Shown here: piece after piece, positions 43,397 through 52,584 of the stretch | Numbering within the stretch: position 1 is the first letter of the stretch | How the letters are laid out: each line of letters begins with the position of its first letter | Source: Gemmatimonadaceae bacterium | Lineage (GTDB): Bacteria; Gemmatimonadota; Gemmatimonadetes; Gemmatimonadales; Gemmatimonadaceae | Length of the DNA stretch: 64,000 nt | Direction of reading: 5' to 3' | Assembly (NCBI GenBank): GCA_016720905.1 | Contig: JADKJT010000005.1 | Location: 62,001-126,000 of the forward strand | Notes under the pieces: model-generated | What the model was told of the DNA's origin: nothing | What the model saw: the letters and a program-made list of their open reading frames with translations, nothing else | The model's database searches: none | Position numbers and translations under genes: made by a program

Positions 43397-45039
43397 CAGG
43401 GTGAGGCGGGGCGTTCGCGCAGCGCCTTGCGAAGCGGGACCCCATCGAGCGGCTCCATCGGCTTCACCCCGGCAATCGCGGCAAGGGTCGGCGCGATATC
43501 GACGGTGCGCACGAAACCGGGATACGTGCCGTTCTGCACGCCAAAACCGGAGAAAATGAGCGGTACGTGCGAGTCGTAGTCGTACGGCGAACCGTGGGAG
43601 GCCACGTTGCCGCCCCACGTGCTCATTGGCGTGAGGGTGATAAGCATCTCGATGTTGACCGTCGACGGAAACTGGTGCGTCCAGCGCCGCGCGATGACGT
43701 CGTTGGCGGAATCCGCCAACAGGTCGCGGAACCGGTCAACGCGAGCCACGCCGATTTCCCTGCGGGCCGCCGTGGCGAAAAATGCCAGCAGCGAGTCGGG
43801 GTCCAAGGCCTTCTTGCGAAAGGCCGCGCGCTCCAGCTGGACGATGTTCTGTTCCTGAATGAACGCGAGGGTATCGATGCCGGCCGCGCGCAGCTTAGCG
43901 CGCACCACTGTCCGCAACGATTCCAACGAGGCGCGAACCGGCATCGGCGTGACGGTCTTCGCCGCCAGCTCCGGAATGCGCCCCATGCCGTGATCGGACG
44001 TGAGGATGACGGTCACGGTGGACGAGTCGCGGATGGCGTACAGGGAATCCAGGAACCGCCCAATCACGCGATCGACGCGCAGTACCTGATCGTGGATCTC
44101 GCGCGAATCCGGGCCATACCGATGTCCCACCAAATCCGTCGTCGATAGCGAGATCGTGAGCAGATCGGTGCGCGCCGTCGCGCCCAGCTCCAGGCTGCGC
44201 ACCCCGGCCAGGGCAAACGTCGCGACGACATCGTCCATGTAGGGCGAGGCACGAATGAGATTCACCGCATCGAACGGGTCCTCCGGCATCAGATGCGGAA
44301 ACAGGAACTGCTTGCCCGCGCCCTCCACGTCGACACTGTCCGGCTCATGATACGCGCTATCGGGCAGCAGCAGCGTCCAGTGCTTGCCCGCATACGTGGC
44401 CGGGACCTGACGGTCGTTGAACGCCTTGACCCAATCGGGCAGCGCCTTGCGATAGTAGGTGCTGGTCACGAACCGACCATCCGGCGAATACCAGTACACG
44501 TCGCTGGGCGCCTTGCCGTTGGGCAGGATGGCCGCGCGATCCTTCATGGACACGGAGAGGGTGCGCGTCTTGCTGTCGGCCGCGCGCATCCAATCCGCCA
44601 GGGTGGTTCCGAGGAATCGTTTCGGAGATGCTCCGGATCCATATCCGTTTGCCAGGAGCGGCGCGGACTCGTCCTCGACGCCGATGCTGTTCATCATGAT
44701 GCCGGTTGACCGCGGAAAGCGGCCGGACAGCATCGTCGCGTGCCCTGGTGCCGTTTCCGTAATCGCATGATCGTGGTGCGCGTCCGTGAACCAGGCGCCA
44801 CCACGCATGAGACGGGCCAGCCCGCCGTTCATTTGCGGCCCGAAGCGCTGCAGATAGTCGGCGCGGAACTGATCGATGGCGATGAGGACGATCAGCGAGG
44901 GGCGTGTGGCGGCCTGCGCGGAAGGCGCCGATGTGATGACGTTCGCGTACGCTGCCGACGCCGAGCACTGGACGCCACCAGCGGCCGCCATGGCCAAAAC
45001 CGCCGACAGACCGGCGAAACGCAGGGTTGGACGAGTCAT
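43396..45039 (-). CDS. PafA-like alkaline phosphatase/phosphodiesterase
   Basis: 547 residues with an exported N-terminus (AVLAMAAAGGVQCSASAAYA). IAIDQFRADY carries the metal-binding Asp56, and ITETAPGHATMLSGRFPRSTG holds the nucleophile Thr (94 or 96) of the PafA-type alkaline phosphatase superfamily. Later motifs are SLSTTDLVGHRYGPDS, TSDHGMGRIPE and the C-terminal ASHGSPYDYDSHVPLIFSGFG metal site. It should release phosphate from organic esters outside the cell. It is followed by the GXWXG gene in a TGATG overlap and is divergent from the DUF4956 gene. Confidence 0.92.
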   Translation of the reverse strand: MTRPTLRFAGLSAVLAMAAAGGVQCSASAAYANVITSAPSAQAATRPSLIVLIAIDQFRADYLQRFGPQMNGGLARLMRGGAWFTDAHHDHAITETAPGHATMLSGRFPRSTGIMMNSIGVEDESAPLLANGYGSGASPKRFLGTTLADWMRAADSKTRTLSVSMKDRAAILPNGKAPSDVYWYSPDGRFVTSTYYRKALPDWVKAFNDRQVPATYAGKHWTLLLPDSAYHEPDSVDVEGAGKQFLFPHLMPEDPFDAVNLIRASPYMDDVVATFALAGVRSLELGATARTDLLTISLSTTDLVGHRYGPDSREIHDQVLRVDRVIGRFLDSLYAIRDSSTVTVILTSDHGMGRIPELAAKTVTPMPVRASLESLRTVVRAKLRAAGIDTLAFIQEQNIVQLERAAFRKKALDPDSLLAFFATAARREIGVARVDRFRDLLADSANDVIARRWTHQFPSTVNIEMLITLTPMSTWGGNVASHGSPYDYDSHVPLIFSGFGVQNGTYPGFVRTVDIAPTLAAIAGVKPMEPLDGVPLRKALRERPASP

Positions 45040-45215
45040 GAAGCGAAATTGGGGGACGGGTCAGTCGGCAGCAAGCGCCGCCCCGATGGTACCCCGATTC
45101 GGACGCCACGTGCGACGCCGGCTGATATGGCGGTATCCGCGAGTCGGCACGATACTTGTCGGGCCCGGTGCGGACGCCGCAGTGCGGGACCCTGGACTCA
45201 TTCCGGAGATGGTGC

Positions 45216-46229
45216 GTGTCTGACTCGTCGTTCCAGAGCAATGCTGCCACGCGGTTGATCGTGCGGGCCATCGTGTACTACGTGGTCCTGGTTGGTGGTG
45301 TGGCGGCATTGTGGAAGTGGGTGCCGCGCAACAACGCGGCGATTCCCGCGTCGCTGGAAGCGTTGATGGGGAACGCTGAAGCCGTCACGGCAAAGGGGAT
45401 GCCGGTGGTGCAGCTGGATGAGGGCAGCCTGGCGATCAGCGTGGGGGTGGCGATCCTGGCCGCGGTGTTGCTGTCGCTGCCGGTGGCCTGGGTCTACCAA
45501 CTCACGCGGGCCAAGCGCGGCTATCAGCAGTCCATCGTGCAATTGCTGGTGGTGCTTCCGTCAATTGTGGCGGGCATCGTGCTGCTGGTGAAATACAGCG
45601 TGGCCCTGGCGTTCAGTCTGGCCGGCATCGTGGCGGCGGTCCGCTTTCGCAATACGCTCGATGACAGCAAGGACGCGGTGTACGTGTTTCTGGCAACGGC
45701 GATAGGCCTGGCATCCGCCGTGAACCTGCCAGTCGCGACGGTGATGTCGATCGGGTTCAACATGGTCTCGTTGGCGTTGTGGTTCACCGATTTCGGCAGC
45801 GCACCGGTGGAGCTGGACGGCCGGATCGCGGAGAAGCGACTCAAGCGCGCCAAGCAACTGGCGCGCACCGGCACGTTCGTGGCGCGCATCGACGACGAAG
45901 TGTTCCGCAACATGTCGCGCGAGCAACTGGAAGGGGTGGCCGAACGCGCGTGGAAACGGGCGAACGCCACCAATGAGGAGCCGGCGGCCATGCCGGAGGA
46001 GCTGCGACTTCGTATCACGACCGCTGATCAGGGCAACATGCGTCGCGCGGTCGAGGTGCGGCTGCAGGAATACACGAAGCAGTGGCGCGTGGGCGTCATC
46101 GAGCAGACCGACGGCATCACCGTCGTGGAGTATCACGTGCAGTTGCGGAAGAAGACCACCCCGGAGGAGTTGCTGACGCTTGTGCGCACCGCCGGTTCGA
46201 CCTTTGTCACCAACGTGGAGTTGTCCTGA
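45216..46229 (+). CDS. DUF4956 membrane protein
   Basis: 337 residues: four membrane helices (IVYYVVLVGGVAALWKWV, ISVGVAILAAVLLSLPVAWVY, IVQLLVVLPSIVAGIVLLV, FLATAIGLASAVNLPVATVM), the conserved SLAGIVAAVRFRNTLDDSKDAVYVF, then a soluble cytosolic domain of about 150 residues. This is the DUF4956 family, often found beside VTC-like polyphosphate polymerase and CotH genes. GTG at 45216 follows GGAG about 7 bases upstream. The stop overlaps the next ATG (TGATG). Confidence 0.88.
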   Translation: MSDSSFQSNAATRLIVRAIVYYVVLVGGVAALWKWVPRNNAAIPASLEALMGNAEAVTAKGMPVVQLDEGSLAISVGVAILAAVLLSLPVAWVYQLTRAKRGYQQSIVQLLVVLPSIVAGIVLLVKYSVALAFSLAGIVAAVRFRNTLDDSKDAVYVFLATAIGLASAVNLPVATVMSIGFNMVSLALWFTDFGSAPVELDGRIAEKRLKRAKQLARTGTFVARIDDEVFRNMSREQLEGVAERAWKRANATNEEPAAMPEELRLRITTADQGNMRRAVEVRLQEYTKQWRVGVIEQTDGITVVEYHVQLRKKTTPEELLTLVRTAGSTFVTNVELS

Positions 46230-47380
46230 TGCGCCGTCTTCCGGGTGTCTTCGTGCGATTCGTGGCGGGGGTTTCCGTCGTCGCGGCATTCATGGCACCG
46301 CCGACCGCCGGGGCGCAGGATGCGCCGCCGAAAATGAAGCTGTCCAAGGCCGACACGGCGAAGAAGAAACCCAAGGCGGCCACGGACACGACGCCCAAGG
46401 TGGAGAAGCTGCCCGACTCGCCGCTGTTCAGGAGTCAATCGCTGATGGAGGTCACCTTCACGGTGAACATCAAGGCGATCAGGAAGGACAAGGGTGACAA
46501 GGCACCGTGGCACGCCGCAACGCTCAGCTACGCCGACACCAGTTCGCAGTCCGGCAAGCGAACCGTGCCGGTGCGCGCCCGCACGCGCGGCATCTGGCGC
46601 CTGAAAAATTGCGACTTCCCGCCGGTGCGATTCAACTTCGTCAACAAGGAAGCCAAGGGGAGCGTCTTCCACGACCTCGATGAGCCGAAGCTGGTGGGCT
46701 ACTGCAAGGGGATGTCCAACTACGAACAGTACATCCTGCAGGAGTTCCAGCTGTATCGCATCTATCGGCTGCTCACCCCCATCAGCCATCAGGTGCGATT
46801 GCTGCGCATGACCTATGTCGACAGCGCCACGTCCAAAGTGGAGGCCACGAAGTACGCCTTCATCGTGGAAGATCCGGCGCACGTGGCGGCGGCGGCTGGT
46901 GGCAAGATCATGAAGGTGCTGGGCGCCACATCGGAAGATCTGGACGGCGATCAGGCCACACTGGCCTATCTGTTCCAGTACATGATTGGCAATACCGACT
47001 TCTCCTTCGGCGGCTTGCACAACGCGGAACTGGTGGCGCTTCCCACCGGCACCAACGTGCCGATCGCGTACGACTTCGACTTTGCCGGGGCGATCGACGC
47101 CTCGTATGCCACTCCGGATACGTCGCTCCGCATCACGCGGGTGCGCGATCGACAGTATCGCGGGTTCTGCCAGCAGAATCCGCTGGTGCCCAAAGTGCTG
47201 CAACTGTTTCGCGACAAGAAGGCGGCCATCTACGCGCTGTATAGCGATCAGATCGGGGCGCTGATGGCGCCCAAGACGGTGAAGGAAACGTTGGAGTATT
47301 TCGACGCATTCTACGCCACCATCGCTGATCAGAAGGAAATTGAAAGGCGCATTCTCCGCGACTGTCGCAACCCACGGTGA
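46229..47380 (+). CDS. Exported CotH-like protein of unknown function
   Basis: 383 residues with a signal peptide (FVAGVSVVAAFMAPPTAGAQD), a Lys/Ala/Pro-rich stalk, then RTRGIWRLKNCDFPPVRFNF, YEQYILQEFQLYRIYRLL and YLFQYMIGNTDFSFGGLHN, ending with IAYDFDFAGAIDASYATPD. This pattern resembles CotH-like spore-coat kinases in loose form, and the gene context (after DUF4956) agrees, but kinase motifs such as HRDxK-type residues are not clearly present. Its start overlaps the DUF4956 stop and its stop overlaps the GTG of the next gene. Confidence 0.6.
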   Translation: MRRLPGVFVRFVAGVSVVAAFMAPPTAGAQDAPPKMKLSKADTAKKKPKAATDTTPKVEKLPDSPLFRSQSLMEVTFTVNIKAIRKDKGDKAPWHAATLSYADTSSQSGKRTVPVRARTRGIWRLKNCDFPPVRFNFVNKEAKGSVFHDLDEPKLVGYCKGMSNYEQYILQEFQLYRIYRLLTPISHQVRLLRMTYVDSATSKVEATKYAFIVEDPAHVAAAAGGKIMKVLGATSEDLDGDQATLAYLFQYMIGNTDFSFGGLHNAELVALPTGTNVPIAYDFDFAGAIDASYATPDTSLRITRVRDRQYRGFCQQNPLVPKVLQLFRDKKAAIYALYSDQIGALMAPKTVKETLEYFDAFYATIADQKEIERRILRDCRNPR

Positions 47381-47988
47381 ACGAACAGCGGGATGCGGTG
47401 GCGCAACGCCTGTCGGAGCAGTTCGCGGCCGATCGGCTGAGTCTTGAAGAGCTCGAACGGCGATTGGACCTGGTGTATCAGGCGCAGTCGCCCGCCGAGT
47501 TGTCGGCACTGACGGCCGATCTGCCGGCACCCGTGGCGATGGCGTCGCCCGTGGTGCGCGGTTCGCATGGCGCAATGACGCGGAGCATTCGCACCGTGCT
47601 GGGCAATGTCGAGCGCAGCGGAGCGATGGAACTACCTCCGCTGCTGGAGGTGCGTGCCGTACTCGGCAACATCGAGCTCGATCTGCGCGAAGCGTCGTTC
47701 GGCCCCTTCACCGAAATCGCGATTCGCTCGGTGCTGGGCAACGTGGAGATCACCTTGCCGGCGGGCGTGCGGATCGAGAATGACGGCGACGGATTTCTGG
47801 GATCGTTCGAATGCCATGTGGCGCCGGGTGCCATGCCGATGGTCGGGACTGCACCCGTCGTGCGTCTCACTGGTCGGGTCGTCCTGGGCAATGTCGAAGT
47901 CCACGCCATGCCGGGGCTTGAGCCGCCGGGCGTGCATCGGGCACTGGGGCGGGGGGGCAAAGACGGGAGAATGAAGACGGGAGAATGA
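47377..47988 (+). CDS. DUF1707 plus LiaF-like C-terminal domain protein
   Basis: 203 residues, GTG start overlapping the previous stop. The N-terminus is DUF1707-like (RDAVAQRLSEQFAADRLSLEELERRLDLVYQA), a small DNA-binding-like helical domain. The C-terminus has two LGN(I/V)E(L/I) strand repeats (RAVLGNIELDLREASF, RSVLGNVEITLPAGV), matching the cell-wall-stress LiaF-type beta domain. The last nine codons (KDGRMKTGE) come from the GGGAGAC-type hairpin, so the original end may have been extended. It is the third gene of a coupled operon. Confidence 0.85.
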   Translation: MNEQRDAVAQRLSEQFAADRLSLEELERRLDLVYQAQSPAELSALTADLPAPVAMASPVVRGSHGAMTRSIRTVLGNVERSGAMELPPLLEVRAVLGNIELDLREASFGPFTEIAIRSVLGNVEITLPAGVRIENDGDGFLGSFECHVAPGAMPMVGTAPVVRLTGRVVLGNVEVHAMPGLEPPGVHRALGRGGKDGRMKTGE

Positions 47989-48027
47989 AGACGGCGCGTC
48001 GGCGTCTCCCGTCTGCATTCTCCCGTC
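47962..48027. repeat. GGGAGAC/GGGAGAA inverted repeat between convergent genes
   Basis: Arm 47962-47984 (GACGGGAGAATGAAGACGGG plus AGA) pairs with 48005-48027 over 23 bases with one mismatch, loop 20. The left arm includes the stop codon and last residues of the DUF1707 gene. Confidence 0.8.
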
Positions 48028-48040
48028 TCCCGTCTGCCGT

Positions 48041-49093
48041 TCAACCCAGCGTCGCCATGTCAATCACAAACCGATACCGCACATCGCTGCGCAGCATCCG
48101 CTCGTAGGCCTCGTTGATCTGATCCGCCCGGATCAGCTCGATATCCGAGGCGATGCCATGCTCGGCGCAGAAATCCAGCATCTCCTGCGTTTCCGCGAGG
48201 CCGCCGATGCTGGAGCCGGCGATGGAGCGCCTCTTGGCAACGAGCAGCCCGGCCCGCATGGCCGGATTGGGTTCAGGCGACAGTCCGACGATCACCAACG
48301 CGCCATCCAGGCGTAACAGGCGCAGTTCGGCTTCCAGGTCGTGTGACGTCCCAACCGTATCGATGATCAGGTCGAGCGAACTACGAATTGCCTTCATGGC
48401 GACGCGGTCGGTGGACACCACGACCTCGTGCGCACCGAGTCGAGCGGCATCGGTCGCCTTGGCCGGTGTGGTGGTGAGCGCTACGACATGCGCACCCATG
48501 GCCCGGGCAATCTTCACGGCCATGTGGCCGAGGCCGCCAATTCCCACTACGCCGACCCGTTTACCCGGGCCCGCCTTCCAGTGGCGAAGCGGCGAGTAGG
48601 TGGTAATACCGGCGCAAAGTAGTGGCGCTGCCGCTGCGAGGTCCATTCCCGTGGGAATTCGCAGCACAAAGCGTTCGTCGACGACAATCGAACTGGAGTA
48701 ACCGCCTTGCGTTGGTTTACCGGTTTCCTTTTCGACGCCGTCGTAGGTGCCCGTGTTGCCGTTCTCGCAGTACTGCTCCAGACCCGCGCTGCAAGTTCCA
48801 CACTGCTGACAACTGTCCACCAGGCAGCCCACGCCAACCAGATCGCCAGCCTTGTAGCGGGTGACGTCGGCGCCGGTGGCCACGACACGGCCCACGATCT
48901 CGTGTCCGGGCACCAGCGGGTACGCCACCGGCCCCCACTCGCCGCGAACGGTATGGAGATCGGAATGACAGATCCCGCAGAACAGGATCTCGATCTGGAC
49001 GTCGCGGGCGCCCGGGGCGCGCCGGTCGAAAGTCCACGGAGCGAGCGGCGCCGTGGCGCTGGGGGCGGCATAGCCGATGGCAGAGATAGTCAT
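48041..49093 (-). CDS. NAD(P)-dependent alcohol dehydrogenase (YahK/CAD-type)
   Basis: 350 residues. Zinc MDR fingerprint: CGICHSDLH, PGHEIVGRV (His-Glu present), structural cysteines SCQQCGTCSAGLEQYC, and GKRVGVVGIGGLGHMAVKIA for nucleotide binding, with LLCAGITTYSPL before it. This matches the cinnamyl alcohol/YahK-like aldehyde reductases, which reduce broad aldehydes with NADPH. Probably cytosolic detoxification. It converges with the DUF1707 gene across a hairpin, and is divergent from the BNR-propeller gene. Confidence 0.93.
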   Translation of the reverse strand: MTISAIGYAAPSATAPLAPWTFDRRAPGARDVQIEILFCGICHSDLHTVRGEWGPVAYPLVPGHEIVGRVVATGADVTRYKAGDLVGVGCLVDSCQQCGTCSAGLEQYCENGNTGTYDGVEKETGKPTQGGYSSSIVVDERFVLRIPTGMDLAAAAPLLCAGITTYSPLRHWKAGPGKRVGVVGIGGLGHMAVKIARAMGAHVVALTTTPAKATDAARLGAHEVVVSTDRVAMKAIRSSLDLIIDTVGTSHDLEAELRLLRLDGALVIVGLSPEPNPAMRAGLLVAKRRSIAGSSIGGLAETQEMLDFCAEHGIASDIELIRADQINEAYERMLRSDVRYRFVIDMATLG

Positions 49094-49164
49094 AGGTTAA
49101 ACGTCGCGGGGGGGCCATCCGTTTGACAGTCAGGACCTCCTCTGTTCCTTCCACGCCCTGATCC

Positions 49165-52100
49165 ATGCACCCCTCCCGAATGACCTCGCGTGCCCGATGG
49201 CTCACGTTGGCACTGGCTGTTACTGCCGTGTCGACCGTGGCCGAGGCGCAGACGCTCGACTCCGCGACCGTGGCCGGCATGCGCTGGCGCAACGTCGGTC
49301 CTGCCAACTTCATGGGACGCCTGTCCGATGTGGTGGGTATCCCCAGTCCTTCCAAGACCCTGTTCGTCGCCGCGGCGGCGGGTGGCATTTGGAAGACCAC
49401 CAACAACGGCTTCACCTGGCGTCCCGTGTTCGACGACAAGCGGGTGATCTCGATGGGCATGCTGGCCATCGCGCCGTCGGACACGCAGCAGGTGTGGGCC
49501 GGCACCGGCGAGCCCAACTCGCGTAACTCCATCGAGCCGGGCGGCGGCATCTACAAGTCCACCGATGGCGGCATCACGTGGACGCTCAAGGGGCTGGAGA
49601 AGACCGAGCACATCGGCCGCATTGTGGTGCACCCCACCAATCCGAACATCGTGTTCGTGGCGGCGTTGGGCGCGGCGTGGCGCAGCAATCCTGAGCGTGG
49701 CTTGTATCGCACGACCGATGGCGGCACCACGTGGCAGCTGGTGAAGTCGGTGAGCGACAAGGCCGGGTTCATTGACGTGGCCATCAACCAGAAGGATCCG
49801 AACATTCTGTTCGCGGCCAGCTGGGAGCGGTTGCGCACGCCGTATTCGCTCAAGAGCGGCGGTCCCGGCTCGGCGCTGTTCAAGAGCACCGACGGCGGTA
49901 CGACGTGGAACGAAGTGAAGGGCGGCGGGTGGCCGGATGGTGTGAAGGGTCGCATTGGCCTCGACATCAATCGCAGCAATCCCAACGTCATTTACGCGAT
50001 GCTCGAAGGCACCGCGGCCGACGTGAAGGGCAACTACGAGATGCCGGGCCGCGCGCCGCGCGACAACGGACTCTGGCGCTCCACCGATGGCGGCGGGACG
50101 TGGACCAAGATGAACAGCATCAACGTCCGCCCCTTTTACTACTCGCAAGTGCGCAGCGATCCGAAGAATGCCGATCGCGTGTACTTCTCGAGCACGCAGT
50201 TGCAGGTGTCGGACGATGGCGGCAAGACGCCACGCGACGCGGCGCAGAATGTGCACGTGGACACGCACGGGCTGTGGATCGATCCCAACGATTCGGAACG
50301 CTGGGTGATTGCCAACGACGGCGGCATCGCGTTCACGTACGACAAGGGCGGCAACTTCAACCAGATGCAGAACCTGCCGCTGGGGCAGTTCTACGAAGTC
50401 GCCTTCGACATGGCGGTGCCGTACAACATCTGCTCGGGGGCGCAGGACAACGGCACCTGGTGCGGACCCAGCAAGCGTCGCGCGGGACAGACGACGCTGG
50501 GCTACTGGTACACGATTGCCGGCGGTGACGGCTTCTACGCGGCGATGGATCCGACCGATCCGAACATCGTCTACGGCGAGTCGCAGGGCGGCAACGCGTC
50601 GCGCCTCAACCTGAAGACGGGCGAGCGGATGCAGTTTACGAAGCCCAGCTGGCAGGCAACGTACAAGCGGTGGGAAGATTCGATTGCCGTGCTGCAGGGC
50701 GATCCGCTGGTGCCGGTGTCCAAGCCCACCGCGACGGCCATCGCCTCGCTGCGCGCGAAGCAGAAGCAGGATTCCATTGATCTCTCGCTGCGCTTCAACT
50801 GGAATTCGCCGTTCTTCATCTCGCCGCACAATCCGGCGGTGATCTACTTTGGTGGCAACCGTGTGCTCAAGTCGGTCAAGCGCGGTGAGGATTTCAATCT
50901 CATTTCGCCCGACCTATCCAAGAAGCTGGAAGCGAAGATCGACACCTCGTTGCGACTCACCGGTGGCATCACGGCTGATGCGACGGGTGCCGAGACGTAC
51001 GGCACGGTGGTGGCGATGGAAGAAAGCCCGGTCAAGCCGGGGCTCATCTTTGCCGGCACCGACGATGGCAACGTGTGGAAGTCGGTGAACGACGGCGCGA
51101 CGTGGGAGAATCTGTCAGCCAAGTTCGCGTCGTTCCTGCCGAACAACGGTGAAGTCGTGGTGGCGCGCATCGAGGCGTCGAAGTTCGACACGGCCACCTT
51201 CTACGTGGCGTTCGACAATCATCGCTGGGGCGACTTCAAGCCGTATCTGTTTGTCACCAACGACGGCGGCAAGTCGTTCAAGTCGCTGGTGAACAACCTG
51301 CCCACGGGTGGCTCCGGTGATTTCCTGCACGTCATCCGTGAAGATCCGAACAATCGCAATCTGCTGTTCGTGGGATCGTCGCTGGGCGTGTATGCGTCGA
51401 TCGATCGCGGCACCAGCTGGACCAAGTTCACGACGAATTTTCCCAGTGTGCCGGTGTATGACCTGCAGATTCATCCACGCGATCACGAGCTGATTGCGGC
51501 GACACATGGCCGCAGTTTGTGGATTGTGGACATCACGCCGCTGGAGCAGATGACGAGTACGGTCGTCGCAAAGTCGGTGCACCTGTTCGAGCCCAAAACG
51601 GCCTTCCAGTGGGGCGAAGCGCCCACGCTGGGCGCGTCGGGCAACGGCAATGCGCAGGCGTTCTTCGCCACGCCGAATCCGGCCTACGGCGCGAGTCTTT
51701 CGTACCGCGTGACAGGTACCGGCGGACCGACGGCGCGCATCAGCGTGGTGGATGCGCAGGGCGACACGTTGCAGTCGTTGACAGGTCCCGGTACCCCGGG
51801 GCTGCACACGGTGACGTGGAGCTACGGCATCACCCCCAGGCCGCAGCCACGCGCGCCGCTGTCGGCCAGTGAAAAGCGAGACTCCATTCTGCGCGCGGTG
51901 CGTGGTCCGGTGGTCCTCGATTCGCTCACCAAGGCCAAGTACGACTCGGCGGCGCTGGTGCAGGCGAAGGCGCTGCTCAATCAGAGCGGTCCTCCGGCCG
52001 GTGGTTTCCCTGGCGCTGGTGGCGGTGGCGGCGGACGCGGCGCTGGCGCGGCGTGTGAGCGTCCGCTCACCCAGTGGGAGCCGTTCTGCGCGCGTCCCGC

Positions 52101-52437
52101 TGAAGCGGCCCCGGGTGGCGGTCGCGGTGCGGGCGGTGGTGGTGGTGGACGTGGCGGCGGTGCGCCGTCGGCCGCCGTGCTCAAGATCTTCCAACTGATC
52201 GGCATTGCCGCGCCGGGTGGCGGTGGCGGACGCGGGGGCGGTGGTGGCTTTGGCGGTGGCGGCGGACGCAATGCGTCCACCGGCGACTACATGGTCATCC
52301 TGCAGGTGGGTGGCACGGTGGTGAAGCAAAAACTGCACGTCGAGAACGTCGGCGCGGGGGAGGCCGGTTCGCCGTTTGGACCGGCGTCCGGCGACGAGGA
52401 TGCACGTGGTGCCCGTTCGCGGGCTCGCATTCGATAG
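49165..52437 (+). CDS. Exported BNR/VPS10-like beta-propeller protein
   Basis: 1,090 residues. A signal peptide (LTLALAVTAVSTVAEAQT) precedes at least ten BNR (Asp-box) repeats with S-x-D-x-G-x-T-W: KTTNNGFTWRPV, KSTDGGITWTLKG, YRTTDGGTTWQLV, KSTDGGTTWNEVK, RSTDGGGTWTKM, VNDGATWENL. This is the sortilin/VPS10-like exported propeller family common in Bacteroidota and Gemmatimonadota. Near the end, a Gly-rich region of about 90 residues with two cysteines precedes a short terminal strand domain. The role (peptide binding, polymer turnover) is unknown. Confidence 0.9.
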   Translation: MHPSRMTSRARWLTLALAVTAVSTVAEAQTLDSATVAGMRWRNVGPANFMGRLSDVVGIPSPSKTLFVAAAAGGIWKTTNNGFTWRPVFDDKRVISMGMLAIAPSDTQQVWAGTGEPNSRNSIEPGGGIYKSTDGGITWTLKGLEKTEHIGRIVVHPTNPNIVFVAALGAAWRSNPERGLYRTTDGGTTWQLVKSVSDKAGFIDVAINQKDPNILFAASWERLRTPYSLKSGGPGSALFKSTDGGTTWNEVKGGGWPDGVKGRIGLDINRSNPNVIYAMLEGTAADVKGNYEMPGRAPRDNGLWRSTDGGGTWTKMNSINVRPFYYSQVRSDPKNADRVYFSSTQLQVSDDGGKTPRDAAQNVHVDTHGLWIDPNDSERWVIANDGGIAFTYDKGGNFNQMQNLPLGQFYEVAFDMAVPYNICSGAQDNGTWCGPSKRRAGQTTLGYWYTIAGGDGFYAAMDPTDPNIVYGESQGGNASRLNLKTGERMQFTKPSWQATYKRWEDSIAVLQGDPLVPVSKPTATAIASLRAKQKQDSIDLSLRFNWNSPFFISPHNPAVIYFGGNRVLKSVKRGEDFNLISPDLSKKLEAKIDTSLRLTGGITADATGAETYGTVVAMEESPVKPGLIFAGTDDGNVWKSVNDGATWENLSAKFASFLPNNGEVVVARIEASKFDTATFYVAFDNHRWGDFKPYLFVTNDGGKSFKSLVNNLPTGGSGDFLHVIREDPNNRNLLFVGSSLGVYASIDRGTSWTKFTTNFPSVPVYDLQIHPRDHELIAATHGRSLWIVDITPLEQMTSTVVAKSVHLFEPKTAFQWGEAPTLGASGNGNAQAFFATPNPAYGASLSYRVTGTGGPTARISVVDAQGDTLQSLTGPGTPGLHTVTWSYGITPRPQPRAPLSASEKRDSILRAVRGPVVLDSLTKAKYDSAALVQAKALLNQSGPPAGGFPGAGGGGGGRGAGAACERPLTQWEPFCARPAEAAPGGGRGAGGGGGGRGGGAPSAAVLKIFQLIGIAAPGGGGGRGGGGGFGGGGGRNASTGDYMVILQVGGTVVKQKLHVENVGAGEAGSPFGPASGDEDARGARSRARIR

Positions 52438-52473
52438 TAATTCGGCACAAACAGCGCGCTGAACCGTAGAGCG

Positions 52474-52503
52474 GGGGGTGGGCAACGAGAGTTGCTCACC
52501 CCC
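52474..52503 (+). terminator. Intrinsic-type hairpin downstream of the BNR gene
   Basis: GGGGGTGGGCAAC, loop GAGA, GTTGCTCACCCCC: a 13-bp stem with one G-T pair, followed by TCTTCTGT. It ends the BNR-propeller transcript 37 bases after its stop. The T tract is weak. Confidence 0.65.
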
Positions 52504-52584
52504 TCTTCTGTACGAAACCCTTTGCGGGCGGGCGGTGTCTCATGTGCGGCCCCGATCGCCCCCGCCCTTGGAGTTCTCCCGCCA

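Noticed and set aside
49118..49150. TTGACA as a promoter -35 for the BNR gene
   Set aside because: No acceptable -10 element at 16-18 bases downstream; not listed as a promoter.
49090..50829. 579-codon open frame on the minus strand
   Set aside because: Antisense to the BNR-propeller gene, no recognisable motif; shadow frame.
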